Below, one piece after another: positions 9,242 to 21,151 of a stretch of 64,000 nt of DNA; position 1 is the first letter of the stretch, and the number at the start of each line of letters is the position of its first letter. The translations under genes and the position numbers were made by a program. The notes beneath the pieces are model-generated. The model did no database searches. It worked only from the letters and a program-made list of their open reading frames with translations, and had not been told where the DNA came from. This DNA comes from Deinococcus aquaedulcis (GTDB taxonomy: Bacteria > Deinococcota > Deinococci > Deinococcales > Deinococcaceae). Location: positions 127,582 through 191,581 of the forward strand of contig NZ_JAHRBL010000006.1 in NCBI RefSeq assembly GCF_019693445.1, written 5' to 3'.

Positions 9242-9852
9242 TTCTGCACGTCAATCCGAATCGCGCCGTCCAGCAGCCTCGCCATTTCCGGCACCGGCTG
9301 GTCGTCGCGGTGGCGCATGGTGCTCAGGCTGCTGCCTTCGGGGGCGCGGGCCACGGCGTCGGCAATGCGGATCTGGGCGCTGGCAATCGGCCGGGCCCAG
9401 ACCATCGCCTCGCTGTTGCCGGTGCAGCCCGCGTGCGCCAGCCCGCGCAGGGCCCCCACCACGATCACGTCGCCCCCGGCCAGGATCTCGGCGCCAGGGT
9501 TCACGTCGCCCAGCACGATCACGCTGCCGGGGTAGGACTCGCGCATGCCCGCGCGCAGGGTGTGCGGCACGATCTGCAGGCGGGGCGCGGGCGCCTGCAG
9601 GTCGGGGGCTGCACTGGCGGGGGCAGGCACGCTCACACGCGGCGCGCGCACCCGGCCCGGTGTGCCGCCCGCCGCCCGGATGCGCTGCAGGGCCACCTCC
9701 AGCGCTTCGGGGTCGGCGTCGCCCTGAATTTCGATGGTCACGTGGCTGGCCAGCAGTTCGGTGCGGGCGTCCAGTGCGTCCTGTACGGCCTGCGCCGTGT
9801 CTCCGGGTTCCAGGAGCAGGTTCAGGCCCCCCAGCGTGCCGCGCAACTTCAT
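9238..9852 (-). CDS. minC: Septum site-determining protein MinC
   Basis: A 204-aa MinC, the FtsZ-assembly inhibitor that works with MinD to block division at the poles. The C-terminal right-handed beta-helix is obvious (SYPGSVIVLGDVNPGAEI, then GGDVIVVGALRGLAHAG). The N-terminal domain (about 1-85) is short and divergent, as in many non-proteobacterial MinC. A proline/alanine linker separates the two. No minD or minE lies nearby. The gene is convergent with the amidase gene and starts at an ATG with a TAATCT-like sequence just upstream. Confidence 0.9.
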   Translation of the reverse strand: MKLRGTLGGLNLLLEPGDTAQAVQDALDARTELLASHVTIEIQGDADPEALEVALQRIRAAGGTPGRVRAPRVSVPAPASAAPDLQAPAPRLQIVPHTLRAGMRESYPGSVIVLGDVNPGAEILAGGDVIVVGALRGLAHAGCTGNSEAMVWARPIASAQIRIADAVARAPEGSSLSTMRHRDDQPVPEMARLLDGAIRIDVQK

Positions 9853-9956
9853 GAGGCTAATCTAGCGCGCTCATGAAGTTATGGTGCCTGTGCGGCCCCC
9901 CACCCGGTGGCGGGGATGGTGTACCATGAGCTCCATGCTTTTCAAGGAGACCTCCT

Positions 9957-10337
<381 letters not shown>

Positions 10338-10363
10338 GCCGCGCCGCGCCCCGGCGCAGTGCG

Positions 10364-10392
10364 CCCCCACCCCTAGTTGGGTGGGGGTTTAT
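10364..10392 (+). terminator. Intrinsic terminator after the S1 protein gene
   Basis: A 9-bp stem CCCCCACCC/GGGTGGGGG with a 6-nt loop is followed by TTTATTGTTG. It lies 26 nt after the stop. Confidence 0.85.
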
Positions 10393-10401
10393 TGTTGTGT
10401 T

Positions 10402-10667
10402 TTATGGCCCTGGTGGCGGCGGCGGCTGGGCTGGCGGCGCTGCCTCAAGGGGCCGCCTCAACCGCTGGGCCCCTTGCCATAGCAGGATTCCCAGGGCCAG
10501 CACAGCCACACCCACCTCTGCTCCCAGCAGGGGGTAATTTTGGACGTACCAGACCTGCGGGCGCTGTCCGTCGCCATTGTGCCGATCAGGAGCCCGGCAT
10601 AGGCCAGCACCGCGCCGGTGAGCACCAGCGCCGCCGCACACACCTTCAGGAAAATGGAGAGGGCCAT
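10402..10667 (-). pseudogene. Small two-TM membrane protein gene broken by a frameshift
   Basis: From the ATG at 10667 one frame gives MALSIFLKVCAAALVLTGAV and a first membrane helix ending LLIGTM. Another frame gives QVWYVQNYPLLG, a second helix (AEVGVAVLALGILLW) and a basic, proline-rich tail with a TAA at 10402. Neither frame alone makes a sensible protein; joined near 10555-10570 they give an 88-aa two-helix protein. Either a base was lost or gained in the genome or the assembly has an indel. Function is unknown. Confidence 0.6.
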
Positions 10668-10782
10668 GCGCCCGGCCCTCAAGCCACGTGCAATGGCGTT
10701 GCGTCCGGAGCTTCAGTGCCGCGTAAGGCCAGTGCGGGCGGGCTTTAACCAAGGTGTAACGGGCGCGCGGCACACTGCCCGC

Positions 10783-12102
10783 ATGAACCGCACCCTCTCC
10801 ATTCTGGCCCTCACCAGTACCCTGGCCCTGGGCGCCCTGGTGGGTTACGACATCCGCGACCGCGCATTGGACCGCGCTGCACCGGCAGCCACCACGACCA
10901 CGTCGCCTTCCGCGTCCACCCCGACGGCGGCGACCTCGGGGCAGATGGTCCCTGCCCTGGCGGCCACCCCCGCCAGCGAGGCCCGCGCCCGCACCGAGAG
11001 CGAGGCCAACACCGTGCAGGTGGTCAAGGCCCGGCGCGACGGGCTGGTGTACATCAGCGTGACCGAGAGCGACGAGGGCAGCGCCGAGGCCCAGCTGCGT
11101 CAGCGCCTGCAACAGCAGCTGCCCTTCGATTTCGGACTGCCGGACGGCGGCCCCCGCAGCGGCACGGGCAGCGGCTTTTTCATCACCAAGGGCGGCGACA
11201 TTATCACCAACAACCATGTGGTGGAGGGCGCCAGCGAGATCACCATCCGCCTGCACGGCAGCGCCAAGACCTACAAGGCCGAGGTGGTGGCCCGCGCCCC
11301 CGACTTCGACCTTGCCCTGCTCCGCGCCGTGGGGGTGCCTGCGGCGCAGATTAAACCCATTCCGCTGGGAGACAGTGATGCGCTGGACGTGGGCCTCAAG
11401 GCCATTGCAATGGGCGCGCCTTTCGGACTGGATTTCAGCGTCTCGGAAGGCATCATTTCCAGCCTGGAGCGGCAGGTGGCCGTCGGCACCCGCGCGGTGG
11501 AACAGAAGGTAATTCAGACCGACGCCGCCATCAACCCGGGGAACAGCGGTGGGCCGCTGCTGAACAGTGCCGGGCAGGTGATCGGCGTGAACACCCAGAT
11601 TCTGACCGGTGGCATTGGTCAGAGCGCGGGCGTGGGCTTTGCCATTCCGGTGAACACGGTCAAGAAGTTGCTGCCGCAGCTGCAGGCCGGCAAAGGCGGC
11701 GAGGACGCCGTGATTCAGACGCCCAGCCTGGGTATTGTCCTGGCTGAGCTTGAGGATCTGGGGGAGACCCAGCGCCAGCGTGCACAGTTGCCGGACGCGG
11801 GCGCACTGGTCAAGTGCGTCTACGAGGGCAGCCCCGCCCAGGCCGCCCGTTTGCAGGGTGCCCTGGCCTGCGCCGACCTGAGGCCCTCGTCGGCCCAGGC
11901 CGAGCCTACTCCTGACCTGCAGCGGGCGGACGTGATTACCGCCATTGACGGCCAGCAGGTGACCACCGTGAACGACCTGCGCGCCGCTGTGCTGGGCAAG
12001 CAGCCCGGCGACCGCGTGACCCTGCAGGTGCAGCGCGCCGGCAAACCGCGCGAGGTGCAGGTGACGCTGAAGGTGTTCCAGTTCCCCACGGCCCAGCAGT
12101 AA
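10783..12102 (+). CDS. HtrA/DegP-type trypsin-like serine protease
   Basis: A 439-aa envelope protease. Residues 1-30 are a signal peptide or membrane anchor (LSILALTSTLALGALVGYDI), followed by a Thr/Ala/Ser-rich linker. The catalytic triad is His in NNHVVEG, Asp in DFDLALLRA and Ser in NPGNSGGPLL. The C-terminal 110 residues form a single PDZ domain (ADVITAIDGQQV, then NDLRAAVLGKQPGDRVTL). Family members degrade or refold misfolded envelope proteins. The ATG at 10783 was selected because it begins the signal peptide. It is convergent with the next gene. Confidence 0.92.
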   Translation: MNRTLSILALTSTLALGALVGYDIRDRALDRAAPAATTTTSPSASTPTAATSGQMVPALAATPASEARARTESEANTVQVVKARRDGLVYISVTESDEGSAEAQLRQRLQQQLPFDFGLPDGGPRSGTGSGFFITKGGDIITNNHVVEGASEITIRLHGSAKTYKAEVVARAPDFDLALLRAVGVPAAQIKPIPLGDSDALDVGLKAIAMGAPFGLDFSVSEGIISSLERQVAVGTRAVEQKVIQTDAAINPGNSGGPLLNSAGQVIGVNTQILTGGIGQSAGVGFAIPVNTVKKLLPQLQAGKGGEDAVIQTPSLGIVLAELEDLGETQRQRAQLPDAGALVKCVYEGSPAQAARLQGALACADLRPSSAQAEPTPDLQRADVITAIDGQQVTTVNDLRAAVLGKQPGDRVTLQVQRAGKPREVQVTLKVFQFPTAQQ

Positions 12103-12152
12103 GGAGAGAAGAGAGAGCGGCGAGGTCACTGGCCCAGCCGCCTTTTCCTGCT

Positions 12153-12434
12153 TTAGCTGAACAGGGGGCCCAGGTCGGTCATGACGCCCGTGGGTTCGGC
12201 GGGGCCAAAGGCGTAGCTGCCAAACACCCCTAGAAAGTCGTCGTGGCTGAGGGTGCGCGTCTGGCCGCTGGGGCCGGTGGCCTGCACCTGCTCGCCCCGG
12301 GCGGTCAGGTGGTAGGTACCCAGTTCGCGCACGGTGGCTTTTTTGCCGCGCCCGGCGCGCAGCAGGGCAGTCACGCGGTATTCGCAGCCGCCCCGGACAG
12401 TCAGAAAGTGCAGCAGATCGGGCGCGCTTTGCAT
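12153..12434 (-). CDS. Hypothetical protein, 93 aa
   Basis: Not recognised. The sequence begins MQSAPDLLHFLTVRGGCEYRV and has alternating beta-strand character (KATVRELGTYHLT, then RTLSHDDFLGVFGSY), suggesting a small all-beta domain. It ends with an acidic stretch. A TATGCT box lies 11 nt upstream of the ATG. An upstream in-frame extension to 12506 is proline-rich and would cross the promoter, so the shorter form is preferred. The gene is convergent with the HtrA gene. Confidence 0.6.
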   Translation of the reverse strand: MQSAPDLLHFLTVRGGCEYRVTALLRAGRGKKATVRELGTYHLTARGEQVQATGPSGQTRTLSHDDFLGVFGSYAFGPAEPTGVMTDLGPLFS

Positions 12435-12604
12435 CGGCGGGGGCCAGCATAGCACCTGCTCTTTTGGGGAGGTCGGTACCGATGGGGGCGGCCCTGGGTC
12501 TGTCAATTGCCGCCCTCAACGTCTATACCCCGGAACCGCCGGGTCAACTTCAGGCCTCGAAACCCCCTTGGCCCGTGACCGTTCTGGCCGGCGCGGGCTC
12601 AGCG

Positions 12605-12760
12605 GTCCTTTTACACGGACTCCGATTGAACCGTTTCTGTTAACGATTCACTCGGGCCGGACGGACTCGCAGAGCTGCGGAGCACAGAAGGAGAAAAAGC
12701 GGGCTTTCGGGCGTGGCGTGGGCCATCCGATTCTGTTCGGGATTGCAGACGTTAGAGCGG
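12605..12760 (+). repeat. Dispersed intergenic repeat, copy 2
   Basis: It aligns with the copy at 6500-6660: CGATTCACT, GGACTCGCAGAGCTGCGGAG, a GGAGAA block, TTTCGGGCG and GATTGCAGACG occur in the same order and spacing. The surrounding 459-nt gap between the 93-aa gene and lysZ shows no credible ORF. The part from 12770 to 12880 contains a GAGGGAG-like purine run and its partner but was not assigned. Confidence 0.6.
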
Positions 12761-12893
12761 TTGACCAAAGAACTCCCTCACCCTTCGCGGCGCGAGGCCC
12801 TCTCTGCAGCGCAGCTCTTCGAGTCCCACGAGGGGAGAGGGTCGAGAACCAACATCATCTTGATGTCAACTGCTCTAGATGACGGCATCCGTC

Positions 12894-13706
12894 CTACGCC
12901 ACGACGGTGCCCTCGCCGTTCAGCGCGGCGGTGACAGGTTGCCCGGCGCGTGCATCCCCGAAAATCACCCGGCGCACGCCGCCCTGCACCGCCTCGGCGG
13001 CGCCCAGCACTTTCTTCTTCATGCGGTCCTGGGCAAATTCCAGATACGCCTCTACATTCGCCGCCGGAATCTCGCGGATCAGGCTGCTCTCGTCCGGGTA
13101 GGCGCGCAGCAGGCCCGGCACGTTGGACAGCAGCAGCAGCGCCTCGGCCTTCAGGGCCACGGCCAGGGCGGCGGCGGCGCGGTCACCGTCCACGTTGATC
13201 GCCACGCCTTCGTAGGAACTGGCGGGCGGGGTCAGCACCGGCAGGTAGCCTGCCGAGAGCAGCAGCTCCAGCAGCGCCGTGTTCACCCGCTCCACCGTGC
13301 CGGTGTGGTCGCCGCGCAGCACCTTCACCTTGCCGTTCTCCACGGCGCGCACGCTGTCCTTGTGGCGGCCCTCGAAAATCCGGCCGTCCAGGCCCGAGAG
13401 GCCAACGGCGTTCACGCCCAGCCGCTGCAGCCTTTCCACGATCCCCTTGTTCATTTTGCCGCAGTACACCATCTCGAAAATTTCCAGCGTCTGGCGGTCA
13501 GTAAAGCGTGACGTATAGCCGCTGGGGCTGGTCACGAAGCGGGGCGGGTGCCCCAGGGCCTCGGCCACGCGGTTGGTTTCGCCGCTGCCGCCGTGCACCA
13601 GAATCAGGCGCTCGCCCGCCTTCCAGCGGGCCGCCATATCGGTACACACCGCGTCGTAATCAATGCCCGCACTGCCGCCCACCTTCACCACAATCATGCG
13701 CGCCAT
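12894..13706 (-). CDS. lysZ: [LysW]-aminoadipate/glutamate kinase
   Basis: A 270-aa amino-acid kinase of the ArgB fold. It opens with MIVVKVGG, has LVHGGSGETNRVAEALGHPP, EIFEMVYCGKMNKGIVE and INVDGDRAAAALAVAL. The GHPPRFVTSPSGYTSRFTDR segment and overall sequence resemble Thermus LysZ much more than N-acetylglutamate kinases. LysZ phosphorylates the alpha-aminoadipate side chain carried on LysW in the alpha-aminoadipate lysine route. No lysW, lysX or lysY is adjacent. The start may be the ATG at 13706 or the one at 13697. Confidence 0.88.
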   Translation of the reverse strand: MARMIVVKVGGSAGIDYDAVCTDMAARWKAGERLILVHGGSGETNRVAEALGHPPRFVTSPSGYTSRFTDRQTLEIFEMVYCGKMNKGIVERLQRLGVNAVGLSGLDGRIFEGRHKDSVRAVENGKVKVLRGDHTGTVERVNTALLELLLSAGYLPVLTPPASSYEGVAINVDGDRAAAALAVALKAEALLLLSNVPGLLRAYPDESSLIREIPAANVEAYLEFAQDRMKKKVLGAAEAVQGGVRRVIFGDARAGQPVTAALNGEGTVVA

Positions 13707-13771
13707 GTTAACGGATGAAAGAAAGGAGGGTCAAACGTTTTTCAATTGAAAGGGGCGGTAGGGGTGTGGGC

Positions 13772-14080
13772 TCAGCGGCCCAGGAGTTGCAGCGCGATCA
13801 TGCCCACCCAGCCCAGCAACCACAGGGCCAGCAGACGCCGGTACACGCGCTGGTACGTCGCCTTGCGCGTCTTGTGCCGGAACACCAGCTGCGCCAGTCC
13901 CGAGCCCAGGGCCCCGCCCCAGGCTTCCAGGCGGTGCAATCCGGCTTCGGGGGTGCGGCGGCGCCCGCCCTGGGCCCGCCTCTTGTCCTGCCACACCGCC
14001 ACGAAGGCGGCCAGCCCCCACAGCAGTTGCCAGACCACGAACAGCCGGAAGGCCAGCGCCAGGACGTCCGGCAGGGTCAC
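13772..14080 (-). CDS. DUF1294 family membrane protein
   Basis: A 102-aa protein with an N-terminal membrane helix (RLFVVWQLLWGLAAFVAVW), the family motif DKRRAQGGRRRTPEAGLHRLEAWGG, an RHKTRKATY segment, and a C-terminal helix (LLALWLLGWVGMIAL). DUF1294 proteins are small, of unknown role. The GTG at 14080 lies one nucleotide after the ispH stop codon, so the two are cotranscribed and this gene depends on ispH translation. Confidence 0.85.
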   Translation of the reverse strand: MTLPDVLALAFRLFVVWQLLWGLAAFVAVWQDKRRAQGGRRRTPEAGLHRLEAWGGALGSGLAQLVFRHKTRKATYQRVYRRLLALWLLGWVGMIALQLLGR

Positions 14081-14081
14081 G

Positions 14082-15077
14082 TTATTGCAGGGTGCGCGGC
14101 AGCGCCTGGGTGGGCGCGATCTTCTTGGGCTCGCGGAACTCGATGTTCTCCCACTCGCCCTCTTCAATCACCTGCAGCGCCGGGTTCAGCGCCTGGAAGT
14201 GGGCCACCACCGCCTGCACCAGATCGTCGGGCGTGCTGGCGGCACTGGTAATACCAATGGAGCGCACGCCGCTCAGGTCCAGCCCCGCAAGGTCGGCGGC
14301 GGTCTCCAGACGCTCGGCGCGGCCACAGGTGTCAGCAGCCAGTTCCAGCAGGCGCATGCCGTTGCTGGAATGCGTGCTGGTGAGCACCAGAAACAGGTCC
14401 ACGTGCGGCGCAATGGCCTTGACCGCGTCCTGGCGGTTCTTGGTGGCGTAGCACAGGTCCTCGCTGGGGGGCACCACCAGCCTGGGAAAGCGCGCCTTCA
14501 GAATCTCCACGGTGCGCCGGGTGTCGTCCACGCTGAGGGTGGTCTGGGTGAGCACCACCAGCCGTTCGGGGTCGGGCACCTGCACGGTGTGGGGGTCGTG
14601 CAGCCCTTCGCCGCTCTTGCCCAGCACGCCCACCAGAATGGTCTGTTCGGGCGCCTCGCCGCGCGTGCCGATCACTTCCTGGTGGCGGGCGCTGTCGCCG
14701 ATCAGCAGAATCATGTAGCCCTCGCGGGCGTACTTCTTGGCCTCGGTGTGTACCTTGGTCACCAGGGGACAGGTGGCGTCAATGGTGCTCAGGCCCAGGG
14801 CGCGCGCCCGCTCGCGCACGGCGGGGCTGATGCCGTGGGCGCTGAACACCACAGTGTCGCCGCCGTCCGGCAGGGCGTCGATGTCGTTCAGGTCTTCCAC
14901 GAAATGCACGCCGTGGCGCTGTTGTAGCCGCTCCACGACTGTGTGGTTGTGCACAATAGAGTGGTACACCGTGACCGGCTTGTCTTCGCTCTGCGCGGCT
15001 TTTTCCACCGCCTGAATCGCCATGACCACCCCCGCGCAAAAGCCCCGGGGCTTGGCCAGATGCAGCCGCTCAACCAC
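14082..15077 (-). CDS. ispH: 4-hydroxy-3-methylbut-2-enyl diphosphate reductase
   Basis: A 331-aa IspH (LytB), the last enzyme of the MEP isoprenoid route, reducing HMBPP to IPP and DMAPP with a [4Fe-4S] cluster. The three cluster cysteines are in [17 protein letters not shown] and DTCGRAE; other motifs are [12 protein letters not shown] and VFSAHGISP. Deinococcus needs isoprenoids for carotenoids and quinones. The GTG at 15077 was chosen because the protein then begins [15 protein letters not shown], the usual N terminus. A TACACT promoter box is at 15131-15136. Confidence 0.94.
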   Translation of the reverse strand: MVERLHLAKPRGFCAGVVMAIQAVEKAAQSEDKPVTVYHSIVHNHTVVERLQQRHGVHFVEDLNDIDALPDGGDTVVFSAHGISPAVRERARALGLSTIDATCPLVTKVHTEAKKYAREGYMILLIGDSARHQEVIGTRGEAPEQTILVGVLGKSGEGLHDPHTVQVPDPERLVVLTQTTLSVDDTRRTVEILKARFPRLVVPPSEDLCYATKNRQDAVKAIAPHVDLFLVLTSTHSSNGMRLLELAADTCGRAERLETAADLAGLDLSGVRSIGITSAASTPDDLVQAVVAHFQALNPALQVIEEGEWENIEFREPKKIAPTQALPRTLQ

Positions 15078-15209
15078 GGCGGACCCCGTGGGAACGGAAC
15101 TGGGAATGAGGGGCAGCCAACATGGGCCACAGTGTAGTGCCCGGCCGCGCCCCACACCGTGCGCTGCGGCCCCAGTTCAGCAGGGGGTGCCAGTTCAGGG
15201 CGCCATGAT

Positions 15210-16664
15210 TCAGGGTCGGCGCAGCCAGCGCTCCAGGGGCACGGGGGCACTGCTGCTACGCCAGATGGCCTCGAAGCTCGCCTCCTGCTCGGCCACGGCG
15301 GCGGGGTCGCTGGTTGCCAGCGCCGCCTCGGCCAGCCCCAGGGTGCCCCAGGCGCTGAAATGGAAGTTCATGCTGCCCACCACCACCATCTGGCGGTCCA
15401 CGGTCAGCGCCTTGGTGTGCATGGCAAAGTCCACGTAGTGCGCCTCAAAGCGCTCGTCGGGGATGCCGCGCCGCCGCATCTCGCGGCGCAGCAGCGCCAC
15501 GCCCGTGCGGTTGGCTGGGGCCCCCACGCCGTAGTTCACGGCCAGCAGCCGTACCTGCACGCCCCGCTCCAGGGCCGCCAGCACCGCCCCGAAATACACC
15601 GGCAGGTCCTCGAACGCGCAGCCTTCGGGGTGCAGGTAGCCGTACCAGCACGCCAGCCCCGGGCTGAAGTCGGCCTGCATGAGGTCAATGCTGCGCTGGG
15701 CGGCGCCCAGCAGGGCCAGATGCGCGTCGTCGGCCAGCCCCTCACCCCCGGGGCGGCGGTAGAGCAGCCACGCGCGCGCCTGGCCGGCTGGCTGGGCCAG
15801 GGCAGCGGCCGGGGGGTGGCTGGGTGCGGGGGCAGGGCCCAGGGTGCAGGCCGCCGCCACCTCTTCGGGCGCCACCTGGGGCGGGCACTGCAGGGCCTCG
15901 CTGCGGCGCCACAGGTCGTCAAAGGCCGCCACACCCGCCTGCGCCACCGGACCGCGCAGCCGCAGGCCCAGGTCGTGCAGGTTGCGCCCGCCGGGCTGCG
16001 CGGCGGGCAGGTGCCACACCGTGAAGTTGAACCCGGCCGCCGTGACGTCCTCGCCATCAATCACATGCAGCTTGACGTGGCTGTGCGGAAAGGAAGCGTA
16101 GTTCAGCAGGGTCACGGTCCAGCCCCGCGCGGGATCGGCGAACGGCACCCCGGCGGCGCGCAGGTCGCGGGCCAGGGTCAGCAGCGGCTGGGGGGGACCG
16201 GGCGGGCCCAGCTGGGGCACGCCGCCCAGCAGCAGGCGCACCGTCAGGCCGTCCGGGTAGGCGCCGGGCGTGGCCTGCAGGCGGCGGTACAGCGCCCCCA
16301 CCGCCTGCGCCAGCGTCCAGCCGGGGCGGCCCTCGCCGCCCTGCCACTCCATGCTGGTCAGCAGCACCTCGCGCCGCGCGCCCTCAACCTGCCGGGCAAT
16401 CTGGCTGAAGGCGTCTTCCGGGGTGTCCAGGTCCTGCGGGGTGCGCAGGTAACCCACAAACGCGTTGCCGCACGACACGTCGCTGCCGCCCCGGGCACGC
16501 ACCACGTTCCACACCGCCCGCTCCAGGGGCGCGGCCGGCGGCGGGCAGGCGTCCTGGGGCCAGTTCACCACCACCGGCGGGCGGGCAGGCCCCAGCGCCG
16601 GGGACACGGCCCCGGCCCAGGCTGCCAAGGCCCATACCCCCATCACTGCCCACCACCGCTTCAT
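15210..16664 (-). CDS. Secreted phospholipase D-like protein
   Basis: A 484-aa protein with a cleavable signal peptide (WWAVMGVWALAAWAGAVS) and two HKD half-sites: HSHVKLHVIDGEDVTAAGFNF near residue 200 and MHTKALTVDRQMVVVGSMNF near 415. Both keep His, Lys and Asp, so an active PLD-fold phosphodiesterase or phosphatidyltransferase outside the membrane is expected. Several cysteines in the mature part could form disulfides. A TAGGCT box lies 9 nt before the ATG. Substrate (lipid or nucleic acid) cannot be decided from sequence. Confidence 0.88.
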   Translation of the reverse strand: MKRWWAVMGVWALAAWAGAVSPALGPARPPVVVNWPQDACPPPAAPLERAVWNVVRARGGSDVSCGNAFVGYLRTPQDLDTPEDAFSQIARQVEGARREVLLTSMEWQGGEGRPGWTLAQAVGALYRRLQATPGAYPDGLTVRLLLGGVPQLGPPGPPQPLLTLARDLRAAGVPFADPARGWTVTLLNYASFPHSHVKLHVIDGEDVTAAGFNFTVWHLPAAQPGGRNLHDLGLRLRGPVAQAGVAAFDDLWRRSEALQCPPQVAPEEVAAACTLGPAPAPSHPPAAALAQPAGQARAWLLYRRPGGEGLADDAHLALLGAAQRSIDLMQADFSPGLACWYGYLHPEGCAFEDLPVYFGAVLAALERGVQVRLLAVNYGVGAPANRTGVALLRREMRRRGIPDERFEAHYVDFAMHTKALTVDRQMVVVGSMNFHFSAWGTLGLAEAALATSDPAAVAEQEASFEAIWRSSSAPVPLERWLRRP

Positions 16665-16920
16665 GCGCCGCGCAGCCTAGAGCATTTGCGCGTGCCCGTG
16701 CGCCGCAACTGCAGCCAGAGGCGTGGACTGGCGCAGAACAGCCTGGGGGACAAGGGGAGAGGGAAAGACGAAGCTCGGGTCAGCCGAAGGCGAGGGGTGA
16801 GCAGAGCGAACAAGAGAAAAAACGGAACCAGGGCGACGGACAGCAGAGTCGTCCCCTTCCCGACCGGCTTTGGCATTGGAGGAGCCCCTTAGAAGCCGCT
16901 GGGCCGGGCGGTGAAAGGCA
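16665..16920. other. Intergenic region without a gene
   Basis: No credible ORF. It holds the promoter of the PLD-like gene (AGCCTA at 16674-16679 on the plus strand) and purine-rich sequence with GAGAGGGAAAG and GAACAAGAGAAAAAACGG that loosely resembles the dispersed repeat at 6500-6660; that match is too weak to claim. Confidence 0.4.
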
Positions 16921-16951
16921 AGGGCCGCCAGGGGAAATCTCTGGCGGCCCT
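16921..16951 (-). terminator. Terminator of the PlsY-like/reductase fusion gene
   Basis: A perfect 11-bp stem AGGGCCGCCAG/CTGGCGGCCCT with a 9-nt loop stands 17 nt past the stop codon, followed on the minus strand by TGCCTTTC. Confidence 0.75.
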
Positions 16952-16967
16952 GGGCTCCACGCTGCGG

Positions 16968-18641
<1,674 letters not shown>

Positions 18642-18647
18642 TTCGAC

Positions 18648-18653
18648 ATTGTA
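18648..18653 (-). promoter_or_regulatory. Leaderless -10 box for the PlsY-like/reductase fusion
   Basis: TACAAT on the minus strand, 6 nt before the ATG at 18641. Confidence 0.6.
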
Positions 18654-18660
18654 GGGGAGG

Positions 18661-18880
18661 GGGAAGTGGGTGGTGGGGAGTAGTCAGTGGTGGAACCGAG
18701 CAGGCCCCGGCACAAGGAGCCTGCACCAATAGGTGTGGCCTCTTGTGCCGCCCATCACCGACCCTCAGGTAGGGCCGAAAAGGGCCACCGGCACGCTGGA
18801 CTCAACCCCGTAGGGGGAAGGTCCTCCTGCGCTCTGCAGGCTCTAGCCCCACGCCCTACTTCCCACTTCCCACTGACCCC
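18661..18880. repeat. Inverted heptanucleotide arrays (CCCACTT type) enclosing a hairpin
   Basis: The left arm (18661-18693) reads GGGAAGT, GGGTGGT, GGGGAGT, AGTCAGT. The right arm (18851-18880) reads CGCCCTA, CTTCCCA, CTTCCCA, CTGACCC. The arms are roughly reverse complements about 160 nt apart. The same unit type occurs at 9177-9241. No gene lies between them. Confidence 0.6.
18708..18750. other. Long imperfect hairpin between heptamer arms
   Basis: CGGCACAAG (18708-18716) pairs with CTTGTGCCG (18742-18750) and inside it CACC pairs with GGTG around an AATA loop. There is no T-run, so it is not a standard terminator. It could be part of a non-coding RNA or of the repeat element. Confidence 0.5.
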
Positions 18881-19597
18881 TTACCCCTCGCCGGGTTTCA
18901 GATGCTGCGTTTCCCACACCAGATCGCGCAGCACCCAGCCGCTGCCGGGAAAGCGCAGGCCCAGGCGCAGTTCGCCCAGCAGGTAGTCGCGTACGTCGGC
19001 CAGGGGGGTGCCCTGGTCCACGGCGTCGGCCAGGGTGCGCTCGCCGTCCAGCAGGCGGGCCACCGGATGCAGGGCGGCGCGCTGCTTGGTGGGCTGCAGC
19101 TTCAGGCGCTGCCACTCGAAGCGGCCCCGGGGCTCCAGCACGCCCTCGCGCACATTCTGGGCCACGGTCTGGGCCACCTGAAACAGCGGCATCTCCGCGC
19201 TGATGGCCGCCGAGCGCACCGAGCGGCCCCCTGGCACATCAAACAGCGGCACGCGGCCCTCAAAGACCTGACTGGGGCTGCCGATCACCTGACACACCTG
19301 AATCCACTCGTCACTCAGGCGGGCCCAGTCGGTGGAAAAGTGGCCGTAGGGCCCCAGCGGCGCGCCGGTCACCGCGCGGGGCGAGAACATGAACATGCCG
19401 GCGTCCACCAGCAGGGGGCAGGCCTGAATGGCCTCGGTGCCCAGCCAGTCCAGAATGCCCCCCGACACGATCTCGCCGCCCACAAAAGCCACGGTGAAGG
19501 GCACGTCCGTCTGAACCTCCAGCACCCCGGTCTGACGGGTTGTGTGAATCAGCTCGAGTACACCCAGAAGCGGAACGTCGCTCAGAAGCCCTTGCAT
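18881..19597 (-). CDS. DUF4388 (PATAN-type) domain protein
   Basis: A 238-aa protein beginning MQGLLSDVPLLGVLELIHTT, then RQTGVLEVQTD, the typical DUF4388 opening. The domain (residues 1-100) includes VAFVGGEIVSGGILDWLGTEA and GMFMFSPRAV. The C-terminal half is helical with KLQPTKQRAALHPVARLLDGER. DUF4388 proteins are often tied to signalling, motility or scaffold roles; the role here is unknown. TACCGT lies 10 nt before the ATG at 19597; a GTG at 19609 overlaps that box and is less likely. Confidence 0.82.
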   Translation of the reverse strand: MQGLLSDVPLLGVLELIHTTRQTGVLEVQTDVPFTVAFVGGEIVSGGILDWLGTEAIQACPLLVDAGMFMFSPRAVTGAPLGPYGHFSTDWARLSDEWIQVCQVIGSPSQVFEGRVPLFDVPGGRSVRSAAISAEMPLFQVAQTVAQNVREGVLEPRGRFEWQRLKLQPTKQRAALHPVARLLDGERTLADAVDQGTPLADVRDYLLGELRLGLRFPGSGWVLRDLVWETQHLKPGEG

Positions 19598-19656
19598 GGA
19601 TGAGCGCACGGTACCATCTTTCGGTCAGCCCCGCGCTCCTGCACCTGAAGGGTGGG

Positions 19657-21150
<1,494 letters not shown>

Positions 21151-21151
21151 C

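Noticed and set aside
10402..12519. Long open frame on the minus strand antisense to the HtrA gene
   Set aside because: Its product is Gln/His/Gly-rich low-complexity sequence typical of an antisense frame in GC-rich DNA, and the plus strand holds an intact protease with a full catalytic triad. Only the last 50 codons (10402 onward) are real, as part of the frameshifted membrane gene.
12894..13706. N-acetylglutamate kinase (argB)
   Set aside because: The GHPPRFVTSPSGYTSRFTDR and VYCGKMNKG segments match Thermus-type LysZ better; family overlap leaves some doubt.
16740..16890. Fifth copy of the dispersed intergenic repeat
   Set aside because: Only purine-rich blocks are shared; the order and the GGACTCGCAGAG core are missing.
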